From Coenobita brevimanus (lineage: Eukaryota > Arthropoda > Malacostraca > Decapoda > Coenobitidae): 64,000 bases of DNA. The translations under genes were made by a program, and so were the position numbers. Every line of letters starts with the position of its first letter. Position 1 is the first letter of the stretch. The stretch lies in contig CM064653.1 of NCBI GenBank assembly GCA_032717465.1, positions 32,850,309 through 32,914,308 on the forward strand, read 5' to 3'. The notes below the pieces were generated by a model. That model searched no databases. It was not told the DNA's origin and was given only the letters and a program-made list of their open reading frames with translations. This document shows, piece by piece, positions 11,690-22,989 of this stretch.

Positions 11690-11952
11690 CACCTTCGTCT
11701 TCCCCCCCCCCTCTCTCTCTCTCTCTCTCATTCTCTCATTCTCACCCCCCTCTTCCTCCCTTCGTCTCATCATTCCCTCTTCCCCCTCTTATCACCCCCG
11801 CATCCTCCCCTCTTTCATCCCCCTCTTCCCTCCTCATTCATCCCCTTTTTCCCCCCTCTCTCACCCCCTCTTCCCCCACCCTTCCTCCTGTCTCTCACTC
11901 CCTCTTCCCCCACCGTTCCTACTCTCTCTCACCCCCTCTTCCCCCACCGTTC

Positions 11953-11996
<44 letters not shown>

Positions 11997-12170
11997 GTTT
12001 TCCCCAAACGCTGCTTCCCTCCCCTCCTTCCCTGCCCTATCCCCACCCTAATTTTCCTCCTTACCTTTCTTATTTCCCCTCCCTTACTCACCCCCTCTCA
12101 CGTCTCTCGCAACTTCCCTCCCTCCTTCCTCCCTCCCTACCTCCTCACCTTCCTCTATCTTCCCCACTCA
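11690..12170. repeat. Pyrimidine-rich (CT/CCCTCTT) tract
   Basis: About 480 bases of C and T on the plus strand, with repeated CCCCTCTTCCCCCACC-like units (11867, 11905, 11941) and a pure (CT)n core near 11957-11995. Three overlapping Ser/Pro/Leu open frames are composition artefacts. Confidence 0.85.
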
Positions 12171-12450
12171 CCCTCCCTGCCTCATTCCTTCACTGTGTTC
12201 CTCACCTTGCCGTATATACACACAAAAGTTTAGTGTTCCTGAAGAGGGTCCAAGTCGGGCGGAAACAGTTTAATTTTAAACTGAAAAAATATTAATATGT
12301 GGGTAAAATTCCTTCTATTTGAATAATTCACGGCAATGTGATATCGAGATTCAAGTAGTTAAGTTGTGGAATGTTCAGAATAATGGAATGATAATATGCT
12401 TAACTTCTTGACTACGATGGTGCATTATTTTTTGTATGTTCCTGCTGCCT

Positions 12451-12560
12451 CCACACGATTTTATTCATATCGAAAGGAGGTCTTGCGGTGATGAGGCTAA
12501 TGAAGGCTACAGGTATATCCAGCCGTTGCAGGACGAAAAGTCGCCTCCAGACTGAATAAA
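12451..12560. repeat. Foldback motif pair (12.4 kb)
   Basis: CACACGATTTTATTCATATC and an inverted CAGACTGAATAAATTTGC flank a centre with AATGAAGGCTACAGGTATA. It is a degenerate member of the dispersed foldback family. Another left arm at 12701-12730 is interrupted by the hAT element that starts at 12748. Confidence 0.5.
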
Positions 12561-12955
12561 TTTGCTTGTTCTTAGTAGACTAGTACAAAACATAACTCCT
12601 GACTGAAGGATTCATTGTATTAATTTATTTCATATTTCTGAGTCATTAATATTTACTCGTACAATACGGTGCCGTCTTTTATCATTTGTTATTGGTACTT
12701 CCGGACGATTTTCTTCAGCTTAGGGAGAGATATGAGGCCGAAAGGGACAGGGCTGGCACCAAAGTGGGTAACCCGGTTTTACCCACCCGGGTTTTTTCAG
12801 TAAAACCCACTTGAAAAAACCCACTATTTACCCACTTTACTGTTTTTTTTTTTAAATAATGTATTTAATACCAAATTCAGTTTTATTTGATTAATTGGTT
12901 ATATTTTTGCACACTATCAGAAGTATATAATAGCTACTTAATCATATTCTATTTC

Positions 12956-13085
12956 TATCTATCTATCTATCTATCTATTGCCAGACGCCTCAATCCCGTT
13001 TGGGGTGGCCACAAACAAATCGCCTCCAAGTCGCCCTGTCCCCCGCCATTTCACTCCCCTGCTCCCAACTCACACCTGGTTAAAA
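12956..13085 (-). repeat. RTE-like LINE 3' end fragment
   Basis: The minus strand carries AGTTGGGAGCAGG, GGCGACTTGGAGGCGATTTG and GTGGCCACCCCAAACGGGAT, then GGCGTCTGGC and an (ATAG)n tail. This is the same 3' end as the RTE copies at 23.0 and 28.7 kb. The GATA-type tandem tail is usual for RTE-type LINEs. It lies inside the hAT element. Confidence 0.85.
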
Positions 13086-13089
13086 AAAC

Positions 13090-13590
13090 ACATCACCATC
13101 CATCCATCATCCAATCCCACATTGCCCCAAGAGGAGCGTAGGCTAGGCAGTTGGTCCTGACATTTAAGATGAGAATGACCAGCCTCACTCATCCCTGAGT
13201 GGCATTACATGAGTAGTCAACCCCAACCACCCTTGGATATAAACTTGCACCGGCTCAGTCCGACTGGAGCGCAATAATTACCCACTAAACCACCAGGCGC
13301 CAAAATTTGGTTATATGGTTACCACCCAACGTAGTAAATGGTTTCCTGGTGTACAGGAAACCATTTGGCTTGTCACTCAGTGTAGAGTCACCCACAGGCA
13401 GAAGGAAGAGGAAAGAATGAAGGAAAGAAAGAAGAGGGAGTGTAAAGTTACCCGTAGGCAGAAGGAAAAGGAAAGGATGAAGGAAAGGAAGTCAGAAGAG
13501 GATGGAAGGAAAGAAGGATGAAGGAGAGGAAAGGGCAGACACCCGACAGCAGCACTACATCGAGTGAGTGGATGGTGAGCGCCCCCACAA
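13090..13590 (-). mobile_element. SINE-T (hairpin head plus tRNA-like module)
   Basis: On the minus strand, in order: a head with CACTCACTCGATGTAGTGCTG; two direct copies of a ~57-bp pyrimidine-rich unit ending in CTGCCTGTGGGTGAC-like sequence; a hairpin AAATGGTTTCCTGTACACC/AGGAAACCATTT; TGGGTGGTAACCATATAACC; a tRNA-like stretch with A-box TGGTTTAGTGGG; then GGGATGAGTGAGGCTGGTCA and a GGAT-rich tail. The plus-strand copy at 37.95-38.36 kb has the same order. The B-box is degenerate. The internal A-box position is unusual for a tRNA-headed SINE. Confidence 0.7.
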
Positions 13591-15364
13591 CATCACCAAG
13601 TATTTATAATATTTTGGAAGGATAATCTTAGTGATAAAAAAAAAAAAGTATATTACATTTCTCATCACCAACATAAGTAAAACATGCTCTTTACAAATAT
13701 GAATATTGTTCTATGATTTTTTCAAAACTATTCATAATACATCTGTTTTTCTAATAGCTTTTATAACCAATATCCTTTTCTTTTGAAATTATAATACTTT
13801 TGTGTCACAGTAAATTATGATTCTTGTCATGGTACGCAACCAGTATAACAAAAAAAAACTTTTTTTTTTTTTTTCCAAATAACAATGCGATTCTTTAACG
13901 CAATAAAATAAAAATGACACTTCACTTCTAAATGACTTACCAACATGAAATAGTAATATTTCCTGAAAAATAATAACATTATTCCTTACTGCAGTTTCAA
14001 AAAATCAGGTCAAAGTTTGCGTCATCTTAAGAATATTTTTACATTGCTTTCCGTCTTAGCAGATTCAGTTTTTGTACGTCCACATGTAATGTGGTGAATA
14101 CACACTTTACAGCCAGCACTACCTGTCTCTAATTTTAAAAGTTTTAGAATTAAGAGTAAAATTGTTTTTGATAGATATGGTTTTTAGTTTTGTTTAGGAA
14201 TGGGGTAAATTTGTTATATAACAGTAATCATTGCTGAGGTTAACTTATACTATATGTTGTCTCATATCATTACCAAATATCAATAATTCTATGGAAATAT
14301 ACACATTGCTTTCTGTTTAAAATAGATGTATTTTATAGGCATAGATATCTGGTTACCAAAAGCTATTATTACTTTTAAGATAATGTGTAAAATCACTTAT
14401 GCCACAGAATTTTTAATAATAATTATTTAGAAGATTGAGAAATGCAAGTATAAATAATTACCAAAGAAAGGAGAGTAGCAAGGCAAATGACTCCTTCTAC
14501 TATTGTGTAATGTGGACTGATCTTTTGCCAGCTCATGGGTTGTGCAATGCTCTCAAGCCTCTCATGTTGGAAGTATGTTTTGCTGTGTAGCAGGCAGCCC
14601 GAGGATAAAAGCCAAAAAGGTCAAAACATAATTGTGTTCGTTTCCCTCATTCAAATAACTATGTGAAAAATAAGATTTTATTGGGCTGTTCATAATTATG
14701 TATAGCAGAAACATTATTTTATTTGAATTTAAGGTAAACTTTGAAAAAACCCACTTTTGCCTGTTTTTTGGGGGGTATTTTGTGAAAAAAAAAAAAAAAA
14801 ACAGGTGGGTTGGGCTTTCTCAAAAAAGGTGGGTTTTTTGCCAACCCTGGAAAGAGAGTTATGAGACTCAGGTTCTAAGTCATTCACAACAAATGGTCTC
14901 TGCAGGGCTGAAGAGAGTAATGTCGAGAAGCAAAAATAATCTAAAAACGTAGGCTACGCTACGCTGTTGCAACCCGTCATCTCACCAAGCACATACCCCC
15001 CACCTCCCTGCACACCTAACCAATCGCATAACCGCCTTCACCCCCACCTCCACCCCTCTGAATAACATAAGAGACATTAAAGCTTGAAAAATTCGTTTGT
15101 TTATCCATGGTAATAATGAAGTTATGAACAGATTTGATGAAATTATGACGTGCTTTTTTTTCATTCTGGCAACCATTTTTAAGATTACGTAATAGATACA
15201 GTGATGTAACTTTTTTCATGATGAGATATTCATATAATCATTTTTCATTCACAATTTCTGCCTTGTAGGTTTCATAGTTGCAAAGTTTTAATAGAACAAT
15301 GCATTATAACAGATTTATGTATTTTTGCAGTTTCATAACGTTATATAATTTCTTGGCATTCTGA

Positions 15365-15612
15365 CTATCAAAAGGCACCATGAGACATATTAACACATTC
15401 GTGGAGAGTTTGAAGCCTGTACCTGTATTAGTTTCTGAGTCCTAGTCCGGAAATAATTTTTTTTTTCACTTTCATTATTCAAAAAAAAAAAAAAAAATGC
15501 ACATCATTCAACCTATCAAAAGGCACCAGTTCACTATGAGATACAAACTGCGTGAAATTTCATGACCCTACAGTTAGTACTTTCTGAAATTTGCTCCGGA
15601 AACGATATCTCT
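15365..15612. repeat. Two diverged direct units beginning CTATCAAAAGGCACCA
   Basis: Two units start with CTATCAAAAGGCACCA and share GTTAGTA/ATTAGTTTCTGA and a terminal GTCCGGAAA/GCTCCGGAAA. An A run separates them. It looks like an old dispersed repeat; I cannot assign the family. Confidence 0.5.
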
Positions 15613-15874
15613 ACACCACCTAGTATTTTGATCCCAGTGATAACAATACCCTCCTCTGGCTTAGTCAAGTGGAGGATTTAAAAAAAAAATAAAATAAATA
15701 AGGTTATTTTATAGTGATCGGGGTTAAGATTTAGTGGATAATATTTAGCGTTTCACAGGTATATCCTCATTTTCTCTTCGTTGTCTGTTTTCAGATCTTC
15801 CATCCCCTTTGTTTGGTGCATGGCCTCATCTGCTTGGACCAGATAAAGCATATTGTATTTTATTCTTACTGCAG

Positions 15875-16000
15875 CCAGACGATTTTATTCAGCTTGGAGG
15901 GGGCGACTTTTCCAGTTGGCAGGGTTAGATATAGCTTTATTAATAATTTCGCTGCTCATCAGTAGTCCTAAGCTAAATAAAATCGCATGGAGGCAGCAAG
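15875..16000. repeat. Foldback motif pair, best preserved (15.9 kb)
   Basis: Left arm CCAGACGATTTTATTCAGCT and right arm AGCTAAATAAAATCGCATGG are inverted repeats about 75 bases apart. The centre contains GGCAGGGTTAGATATAGC. The flank TACTGCAG at the left has a loose mirror, GGCAGCAAG, at the right. Confidence 0.65.
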
Positions 16001-16675
16001 AAAAAATTAACTACGCCATTGTGGTGATTTGGACTTTTTTTTTTCACCGGACGATTATTTTTTCTTAGGAGAGAACCCTATTAGTGAAGGCTACATCTAA
16101 CACATGCAAAATATATATATATATATATCCTAGCTTAAAATCATCAGGAGACAATAAACATATAAGAATACGTCCTCGGGCTGAAGGTGTTAGCAGTGAG
16201 TCAAATGAAACTTAAATAAAACTTAAAAATTTCCTGTGTCTCACTTGGAAACTTTTTAACCCTCTCATGGTCACGTCGGCTCGTGCATTTTATCTAAACT
16301 AACACTGGACGATTTTATTCTGCCGCAGGTGGGTCATAGGAGCCTGGGCGATAATACTGCTCCGTTATATAATTCCCTTGTGGTGGCTTGTTGTTGTTGT
16401 TGTTGATTCTCTCCTCATTCGAGTAGACCGGGCCTTGCTGTAGCCCGGTTGGTGATGGTTGTCTTGAGTGAGGTAAGGGGGAAGACAGGGCCTGGGGAAT
16501 GCCCAGCACACACGCCCTGTCTCCTGGCTGAGTTGCGGTGTGTGTGCTTGTGGTGGCGTTAACTTATCTTATTTGGGATGACACCAGACGATTTTATGCA
16601 GCTGTAGACGAGGTATAGGAACGTAACCGCTTCAACCCTCGGACATCATGCTTATTTATGCTTGCTGTCAGCTGA

Positions 16676-16685
16676 TTTTATTTTG

Positions 16686-16717
<32 letters not shown>

Positions 16718-16745
16718 TATTATTATTATTATTATTTTTTTTTTT
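16676..16745. repeat. (ATT)n microsatellite
   Basis: A TTA/ATT trinucleotide array that ends in a T run, lying between the arms of a foldback copy (16583 and 16824). Confidence 0.9.
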
Positions 16746-17187
16746 TGAGGAGCTGGATGTAGCCTTCATTATATAGCCATTTAATTGCAAGATGTCTTTA
16801 AGCTGAATATAATATGTCTGGTTGTAGCAAAGAATAAAAGATGAAAAATACGTCATCGGATTGAAGGTTTGGTCAGTGTGTGTGATGGAGGGGTAGCCTT
16901 GTTTTGTGGCTGAAAGTAATGTTAGTAATTTTCCCTTTCGTATTCCCGAAGGTTATTGGGTCCGTCGCTCCTGTCGGCTTCGCAGTCATAACCATCACTG
17001 TGATTGTTCGTTGTTAATCAAGTCACCACCACATAATCCTGTCCAGTTTAAGAAAGATCGCCAGCAAGTGGAAGGGTTAATTTTTTTTTTTTTTTTTTTT
17101 TTATGCAAGGAAGAAGGAACCAAAGGCCATGAGCCCGCCGTAACAGTTCCCTCCAAGAGAAAAACAAAATACAATAGAGAGCCAAAT

Positions 17188-18396
17188 TCAAGATCCGATC
17201 ATTTTGAGATGCCTGGACACACTACGTTTGAAAGACTGGAGATCATAGGCAGGAGGAAATACAGACAGAGGGAGACAGTTCCAGAGCTGACCTGTTGCAT
17301 AAATGAAAGACTGGGAGTAACGGTTAACTCTTGCATTAGAGAGTTGGACAGAAAAGGGATGAGAGTTTGCTGCCAGACGGGTGCTACGCGCCCGTCGTAG
17401 AGGTGGAGGAATGCAAGCAGACAGTTCAGAGGAGCAGTGACCATTAAAGTAGCGATAGAAAAGAGATAAAGATGCAACAGTGCGGCGAAGAGACAGAGGT
17501 TGAAGGGAGTCAGTAAGAGGAGGAGAGTTAATGAGACGAAAAGCCTTTGACTCCACCCTATTGAGAAGAGCTGTATGTGGGGAGCCTCCCCACACATGAG
17601 AGTTGTACTCCACACAGGGGCGGATAAAACCCCTGTATAGAGTCGACAATTGTGCAGGGGTAAAGAAAGAGCGGAGTCGGCTTAGCACACCCAATCTCTT
17701 GGAAGCAGATTTTACAAGAGATGTAATATGATCTTTCCAAGATAAGTCCCGAGTAAATGAAACCCCAAGCATGTTCAAGGATGATGAAGGATTAATCTGA
17801 ATATTATTAAACATTAGTGGGTATACCTGTGGAAGATTTTGTCGGGTTGATAGGTGTAAGAACTGAGTCTTAGATGCATTAAAGACAACCATATTATTTT
17901 TACCCCAGTCAGAGATACGAGCCAAGTCAGACATTAGGTGTGCCATAGCCTCATCCCTTGTTTCTTGAAGTAACTGTTGAGATGGGCGTTGCGGGAACCG
18001 AATGGAAAGATGAAGGGTGGAGTCATCAGCGTATGAGTGGATAGGGTTAGATGTACAGCTTAGAAGATCATTGATGAATAAAAGGAAGAGAGTTGGTGAT
18101 AGGACAGAGCCCTGAGGAACACCACTGTTGATAGATCTAGGAGAAGAACGATGGCCGTCTACGACAGCGGCTATAGAACGACCAGAAAGGAAGCTAGCGA
18201 TGAAGGCACAGATAGAAGGATAGAAACCGTAGGAGGGCAGTTTGGAAATTAAAGATTTATGCCAGACTCGATCGAAAGCCTTTGAGATGTCAAGTGCAAT
18301 GGCAAAGCTTTCGCCAAAGTCCCGAAAGGAGGATGACCAGGAGACTGAAAGGTAGAGTGAGAAGATCGCCAGTGGAGCGTCCCTGACGGAACCCAT
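17188..18396 (-). pseudogene. LINE-B reverse transcriptase palm to C-terminus
   Basis: A 402-residue frame. Motif A ALDISKAFDRVWHKSL lies near residue 33, motif B GVPQGSVLSPTLFLLFINDL near 91, and motif C YADDSTLH near 122. The thumb region (NMLGVSFTRDLSWKDH) follows, and the C-terminus ends in a GQLWNCLP...FKRSVSRHL block that is typical of this LINE group. All three catalytic aspartates are present. The first ~30 residues are out of frame with the true protein, so a frameshift near 18300-18430 separates it from the fingers domain. Confidence 0.85.
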
Positions 18397-18435
18397 ACTG
18401 ACGATCGGAAAGAAGGTTGTGATAGGAAAGATGCC

Positions 18436-19116
18436 TTAAAATTTTTTATTAAGAATTGACTCGAAAACTTTTGAAATACAGGACGTTAAAGCAATTGGAC
18501 GATAGTTGGAGGGTTGGGAGTGGTCACCCTTCTTTGGGACTGGCTGAATGAAAGCAAACTTCCAGCAAGAAGGAAAGGTACAAGTTGACAGACAAAGGCG
18601 AAATAGTTTGCCTAGGCGGGGTGTAAGCACAGAAGCACAGTTTTTGAGAACAACAGGAGGGACTCCATCAGGCCCATATGCCTTGTTAGTACTGAGGCCA
18701 GTAATGGCAGAAAATACATCAACTGAAGAAATTTTAATGTCAGCCATGAGGAAGTCAGAGGGGGGAAGTGATGGAGGAACAGCACCGGAATCGTCTAAGG
18801 TGGAATTGGAGGAGAAAGTCTGTGCCAAGAGATCTGCTTTATCAGTAGAAGAAATAGCTACAGAACCATCAGAGTAGAAAAGAGGAGGGAAGGATGAGGA
18901 GGTAAAGTTGTTAGAAAGATTTTTGGCAAGGTGCCAGAAGGAGCGAGAAGAATTCGAGTTGGAGTTGAGAGCATTTATTATGGATGAAATTATTTTTAGG
19001 ACAGAGAAGAACATACTTAGCACGATTCCGGGCAGAAACGTAAAGATTATGTGTGATTCAGGGGTGGGTTGGCTCCTGGTACCTTTTGTAGGCCCTCTCC
19101 TTGTTGCGGACAGCAT
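18436..19116 (-). pseudogene. LINE-B RT fingers and pre-RT region
   Basis: A 226-residue frame with SFWHLAKNLSNNF, then DLLAQTFSSNSTLDD, NKAYGPDGVPPVVLKN and VPKKGDHSQPSNYRPIALTS. These are the conserved blocks just upstream of RT motif A. It stops after SKVFESILNKKF, where the family normally continues, so a frameshift lies near 18436. Confidence 0.85.
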
Positions 19117-20150
19117 TAGAACAAGCGTGATTAAACCAAGGCTTTCTTGCGTTAGTCAAAGGATATGAGAAAGGAATGTATGCTTCCATGCCCGAGAGAA
19201 TAACCTCCGTAATGCGCAAGGCACACTCAGATGGCTCACGGCCATGGAAGCAATAATCATTCCAGGGAAAATCAAAGAAGTACTGCCTGAGGGCCTCTGT
19301 CCGCAGCTCCAAAATGCCAGAGACGACGTTTCCCTGGAGGGTCCGCAGGCCGTGCACTGGAGCGATAGGACAGGTTAAGGTAATAAGGATGTGATCGGAG
19401 GAGCCTAACGGAGAGAAAAGATTAACAGAGTAAGCAGAAGGATTGGTTGTGAGGAAGAGGTCAAGTATGTTGGAGCTCTCTCTCCAAGGCGGTCAGGGAT
19501 ACGGGTAGGGTGCTGTACAAGCTGCTCTAGGTCATTAAGGATAGAAAAGATGTAGGCTTGTTCACCAGGTGGATCCGTGAAAGGAGAGGAGAGCCAAAGG
19601 TGGTGGTGAACATTGAAATCTCCAAGAATGGAGATTTCAGAGAAAGGAGAAATGGACAGAATGTGTTCCATCGTAGAAGTAAGATAGTCGAAGAATTTTT
19701 GATAGTCAGTAGAATTAGGGATAAGTAAACAGCACAGATATATTTAGTCAGAGAATGACAGGAAAGCCGAAGCCAGAGAGTGGAGAATTCAGAAGAATCA
19801 AGTTCAGGAACACGAGAGCAAGATAAGTCGTTGCGTATGTATACACAACAGCCACCTTTGGCTTTGAAATGAGTATAGAGAAAGTAGGAGGATACAGAAA
19901 AGGGTTTGCTGTCAGTTGCCTCAGACAGCTGAGTCTCCGTTAGAAAAAGAAGGTGAGGTTTAGAGGAGGAGAGGTGGTGCTCAACAGAGCGAAAGTTAGA
20001 TGAAAGGCCGCGAATGTTGCAGAAATGAAGAAGAAGAGAGTCAGACAGTGGTTCCAGGCACCTCGAGTCGTCACCGGGAGAGGGGCAGATGGCGGGGGCA
20101 TTTATGGTCCCCCCCCCTGGGGACTCCGAGGCTGGGTGAATCAACGCCAT
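19058..20150 (-). pseudogene. LINE-B endonuclease, frameshifted
   Basis: The APE-type endonuclease starts at about residue 40 of the 20150 frame (FCNIRGLSSNFRSVEHHL) and shows the catalytic LTETQLS block. The frame then changes to 19671-19405, where ILGDFNVHHHLW (the GDFN block) lies, and again to 19357-19058, which covers the linker (FDFPWNDYCF, ARKPWFNHAC). At least two indels break it. Confidence 0.8.
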
Positions 20151-20998
20151 TTTTGGTTAATTTTGAATAGGAAGTGTAGTGTGTACTGTGCATGTAGTTT
20201 GGTGAAGGTAGATAGAGAAATTTGTACTGGAGAGCATGCTGGCCTACTCTCTGTGTAACTGAGACACTGAAAAAGTTCAGCAAAGGGGGATGGTCAGGAA
20301 CTAGTCCTGAGGGCTGATGAAACGGGAGCTCCAGCACTCCCTGTCATCAGCTTTCCATCCACCTCGGGAGTACTCCCTGCTCGACTGGTGCTCCAGTAAG
20401 AAAGTCTCCTGTAGGTTTAATAAAATCTTCAGGATGTTACAAGAACGGAGTAAAAGAACGTACTCAGCCTGAAGGACTTCATGATTAAAACAAAATAGGA
20501 AGAACTAATTCATTTTAAAAAGAAAAGTAGGCGAAGACACAGTGACGTTTTTTTTTTCCAAAGTAATATTATCCCCCGTATTAATTATTTTCGTATTTGG
20601 TGTAATATATTAAGTGCTCCGAGTGGTGTGCCCGTTTGAGTGTTGACCTCTCCGTGTAAATACTCCCTTCAGTTTAACTAGGCGTGAATTTACCATCTCT
20701 CCATCTTGAACGTTGAGCTGTAATAAAAGCTTAGCACTAGAATATGATGCTAGTCACAGTGAAGTAATATGGAGAGGATGCTGAGCCGTAGTACTGCTTT
20801 ATTCTGCCACTGAGCTACGGGAAATGAAAAGCAGAATAACAAAGCACGCCGCCTAGTTAAAATAAATGGAGTGTAGGGGAGTGTGTATTGTACCCTTTAC
20901 TGTGCTGGGCTACTGTAGTATATCTGAGTGTCCTTAAATCACCAGTGACGTTTGCGTGTGATGTTTAATGTATGGATTTTGTGTGTATGTGTGTGTGT

Positions 20999-21049
<51 letters not shown>

Positions 21050-21132
21050 TTGTTTTTATATTTTCCCTTTTACCAAGGATTTTATTCACATGCTTGTACT
21101 ATTAGTGGCAGAATTAACGGAGGCTGTGTTGA

Positions 21133-21169
<37 letters not shown>

Positions 21170-21471
21170 CTCCGGTGAAAGCATTAACATAGCCGGAAAT
21201 ATTGAAGACGTCACTGCAGTGGAAGGGTTGATAAGATTTTCTCGCCCCATCCAGACGATTTTATTCACCATATGGATGACTCGTCGTAGCGGTGGGGTTA
21301 AGCGTCCTCAAGATAACCCACTTAAGCCGATGACGACTTTTGTATTTTGTTCTTGTTACTTCTAGACGATTTTTTCCAGCTTACGAGAGACTTTTCGAGC
21401 CCGGGGGACGTTAGGTATAGTCTTTATTGTCGTTTAATCGAATGACGTATGTTATTTTAATTGTTGTTTTA

Positions 21472-21582
21472 AAACGATTGTATTTAGAACTCGAGGAATT
21501 TTTCGAAGTGGGGGATTAAAAATAGCCTTCATTCATGCCTTCATTCGTAGAGGTTTGTTGTAAGTTGAATAAAATCGTCTGG
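21472..21582. repeat. Foldback motif pair (21.5 kb)
   Basis: A degenerate left arm AAACGATTGTATTTAG pairs with right arm TAAGTTGAATAAAATCGTCT. The centre carries AGCCTTCATTCATGCC-like sequence. It is followed by CACGTCATTAGACTGAAGG, the downstream phrase shared by other copies. Confidence 0.6.
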
Positions 21583-21888
21583 TGGTAAGAGGAATAAAAT
21601 AAGTAACACGTCATTAGACTGAAGGAATTTAATCCTTTCATTTCTAAGAGTCTTCCCGAAAATGAATATAAAAACCAACGTCCTCAGGCTGAGGGAGTTA
21701 ACCTGTACTAGCCTTTCCTGTGTATAAAATTTTTATAACGTGATAACTAAAACAATTCACTAACATTTTTCGCGCCATTGCTTGACGCACGTCGCTTAGG
21801 CTATCAGGCTTGGGTAATAGCCACCGCAGAGGATGACTTGACATTTTTTCGGACAATGCTCATAGCACCTGTAGTGGCTCACTTTAGT

Positions 21889-22150
21889 GTTTTTTTTTTT
21901 TTTTTTTTTTTTCTTCCCGCTGATGCTATTACCTCCGCCAGTGAAGGTGAACGGAGGTTGGGTGCACACCTGTGTCTGTTTTCTGTTTCTGAACGAGTTC
22001 TCACAGTTGTTGTGGGATTTCAATGAAATCTAGTGGATAGGTGGACAGTGGGTCAAGGAAGACTTTATTATAATGTGAGGTGGTTCCGGAGCCGGATACA
22101 AGAATAAATCATAAATTCTGTTGGCTTTGGCGGAGTTATGATCCCTCTTA
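21889..22150. repeat. Ancient dispersed repeat with ACCTCCGCCA / GGCGGAG ends
   Basis: It starts after a T run with TTACCTCCGCCAGTGAAGG and ends TTGGCGGAGTTATGATCC, so the ends are roughly inverted. The interior (GATTTCAATGAAATCTAG, GGTTCCGGAGCCGGAT) resembles a repeat I recognise as widespread in marine animals. I do not have a secure name for it. Confidence 0.45.
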
Positions 22151-22989
22151 AATTAAATTTCAGGGCGCGTAGAATTAACTGCGTGAGACCAAAAGTATTT
22201 ATATGGTAGGAAAGAGAAATAATAGCAGGAATTAATATATTTTATTGGTGCTGGCGGTGGCAACTGTTGTGTGCTTTCCATTGTATATTTCGACGCTGAC
22301 TCCACTGTTAACCCCTTTACTGTGTAATGGTCTGTTGGTAAGATGAAACAAAAGGCGTCATTATACTGAAATGGTTAACCCCTTCGCTGCAGTGGAGTCT
22401 AATTTCATTCTTTCCAAATTCAAATTATTGTATTCAGCTTAGGAGAGGCCCTTCGTAGTGAAGAAGTTACATGATTAGGAAGAGTTTAAGCGTATTATGT
22501 GTCTTGTAAACGCGCACACGTCGCAAAACCAAGTAAGTACATGCAGTCGGTCATAAATAATCATCTATCGTCCTGTACTCCGTGGCTCAGGCAGGGTCTT
22601 TTATGCGCGGCAAGTCACATTAGAGTAAGAGGGACCGAGAGGGAGGGGCCAGAGAGAGAAGGAAAGGTGGGTTGGGGGACGGGTGATGGTGCTGGGGTGG
22701 AGTGAGGGAGGGGAGGGAGGGTAGGTAGGGGACGGAGAATGAAATGCGGAGCAGTGGTCACACATTTGTCTATTTTCTTTCATTCAGGGCAAGATATAAA
22801 GAAGTTAATATTCGGTAGATAATGCTGCATTATACCTTGTATAGCGGCGTCAGATAACAAGCTTTAGATAGGTGGTCATATCTAGGGCTGGCTCGTGAGA
22901 GAAATATACTGACGTGACAGATAAGACATTTGTGCGGAGCCAGATATTTGTGTTTATCCGTATGTTTTGGCTTGGGACGCACTGTGGAA

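Larger units (their letters stand above)
12748..14849. mobile_element. hAT element, 2.1 kb, with nested retroposons
   Basis: Left end CAGGGCTGGCACCAAAGTGG; the right end, reverse-complemented, begins CAGGGTTGGCAAAAAACCCA. The flanking 8-mers gaaaggga (12740-12747) and gaaagaga (14850-14857) agree at 7 of 8 positions, an hAT-type duplication. GGGTTTT/AAAACCC-rich subterminal repeats lie inside both ends. The interior is AT-rich with no recognisable transposase. An RTE 3' fragment and a SINE sit at about 12.96-13.59 kb. Confidence 0.85.
14850..17080. other. Unassigned stretch rich in foldback motif copies
   Basis: No gene recognised. It contains foldback pairs at 15875-16000, 16047-16150 and 16583-16824 and a lone arm at 16305-16323. 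A diverged direct duplication lies at 15365-15460 and 15518-15612 (both begin CTATCAAAAGGCACCA and end near CCGGAAA). (ATT)n lies at about 16676-16745. Confidence 0.6.
17081..20395 (-). mobile_element. LINE-B, CR1/Jockey-like non-LTR retrotransposon
   Basis: A minus-strand LINE: endonuclease (20150-19405), linker, RT (about 18950-17700), thumb and C-terminal domain to 17188, a 3' untranslated region of about 90 bases and a poly(A) tail (T run 17081-17102 on the plus strand). No RNase H is present. YADDSTLH and GVPQGSVLSPTLF point to the CR1/Jockey/L2 assemblage. The 5' end is placed near 20395 from loss of similarity in style and is approximate. A 5'-truncated copy lies at 27188-27586 and older ones at 46.8 and 60.8 kb. 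Confidence 0.85.
20396..22553. other. Unassigned stretch with foldback motifs and microsatellites
   Basis: No gene recognised. (GA)n lies at about 21000-21047 and (AAT)n at 21136-21167. Foldback arms lie at 20417-20436, 21251-21269, 21363-21390, 21472-21582 and 22423-22450. The phrase CGTCnTCAGnCTGAAGG plus GTTAA recurs (20455, 21608, 21676, 22347). Confidence 0.6.

Noticed and set aside
11608..12295. Three overlapping Ser/Pro/Leu-rich frames up to 224 residues
   Set aside because: They cover a pyrimidine-rich tract in all three frames; no domain, and composition explains the openness.
17061..20405. Target-site duplication for LINE-B (CCAGCAAG versus CCAGTAAG)
   Set aside because: The match is short and imperfect, and the 5' end is not fixed precisely enough to trust it.
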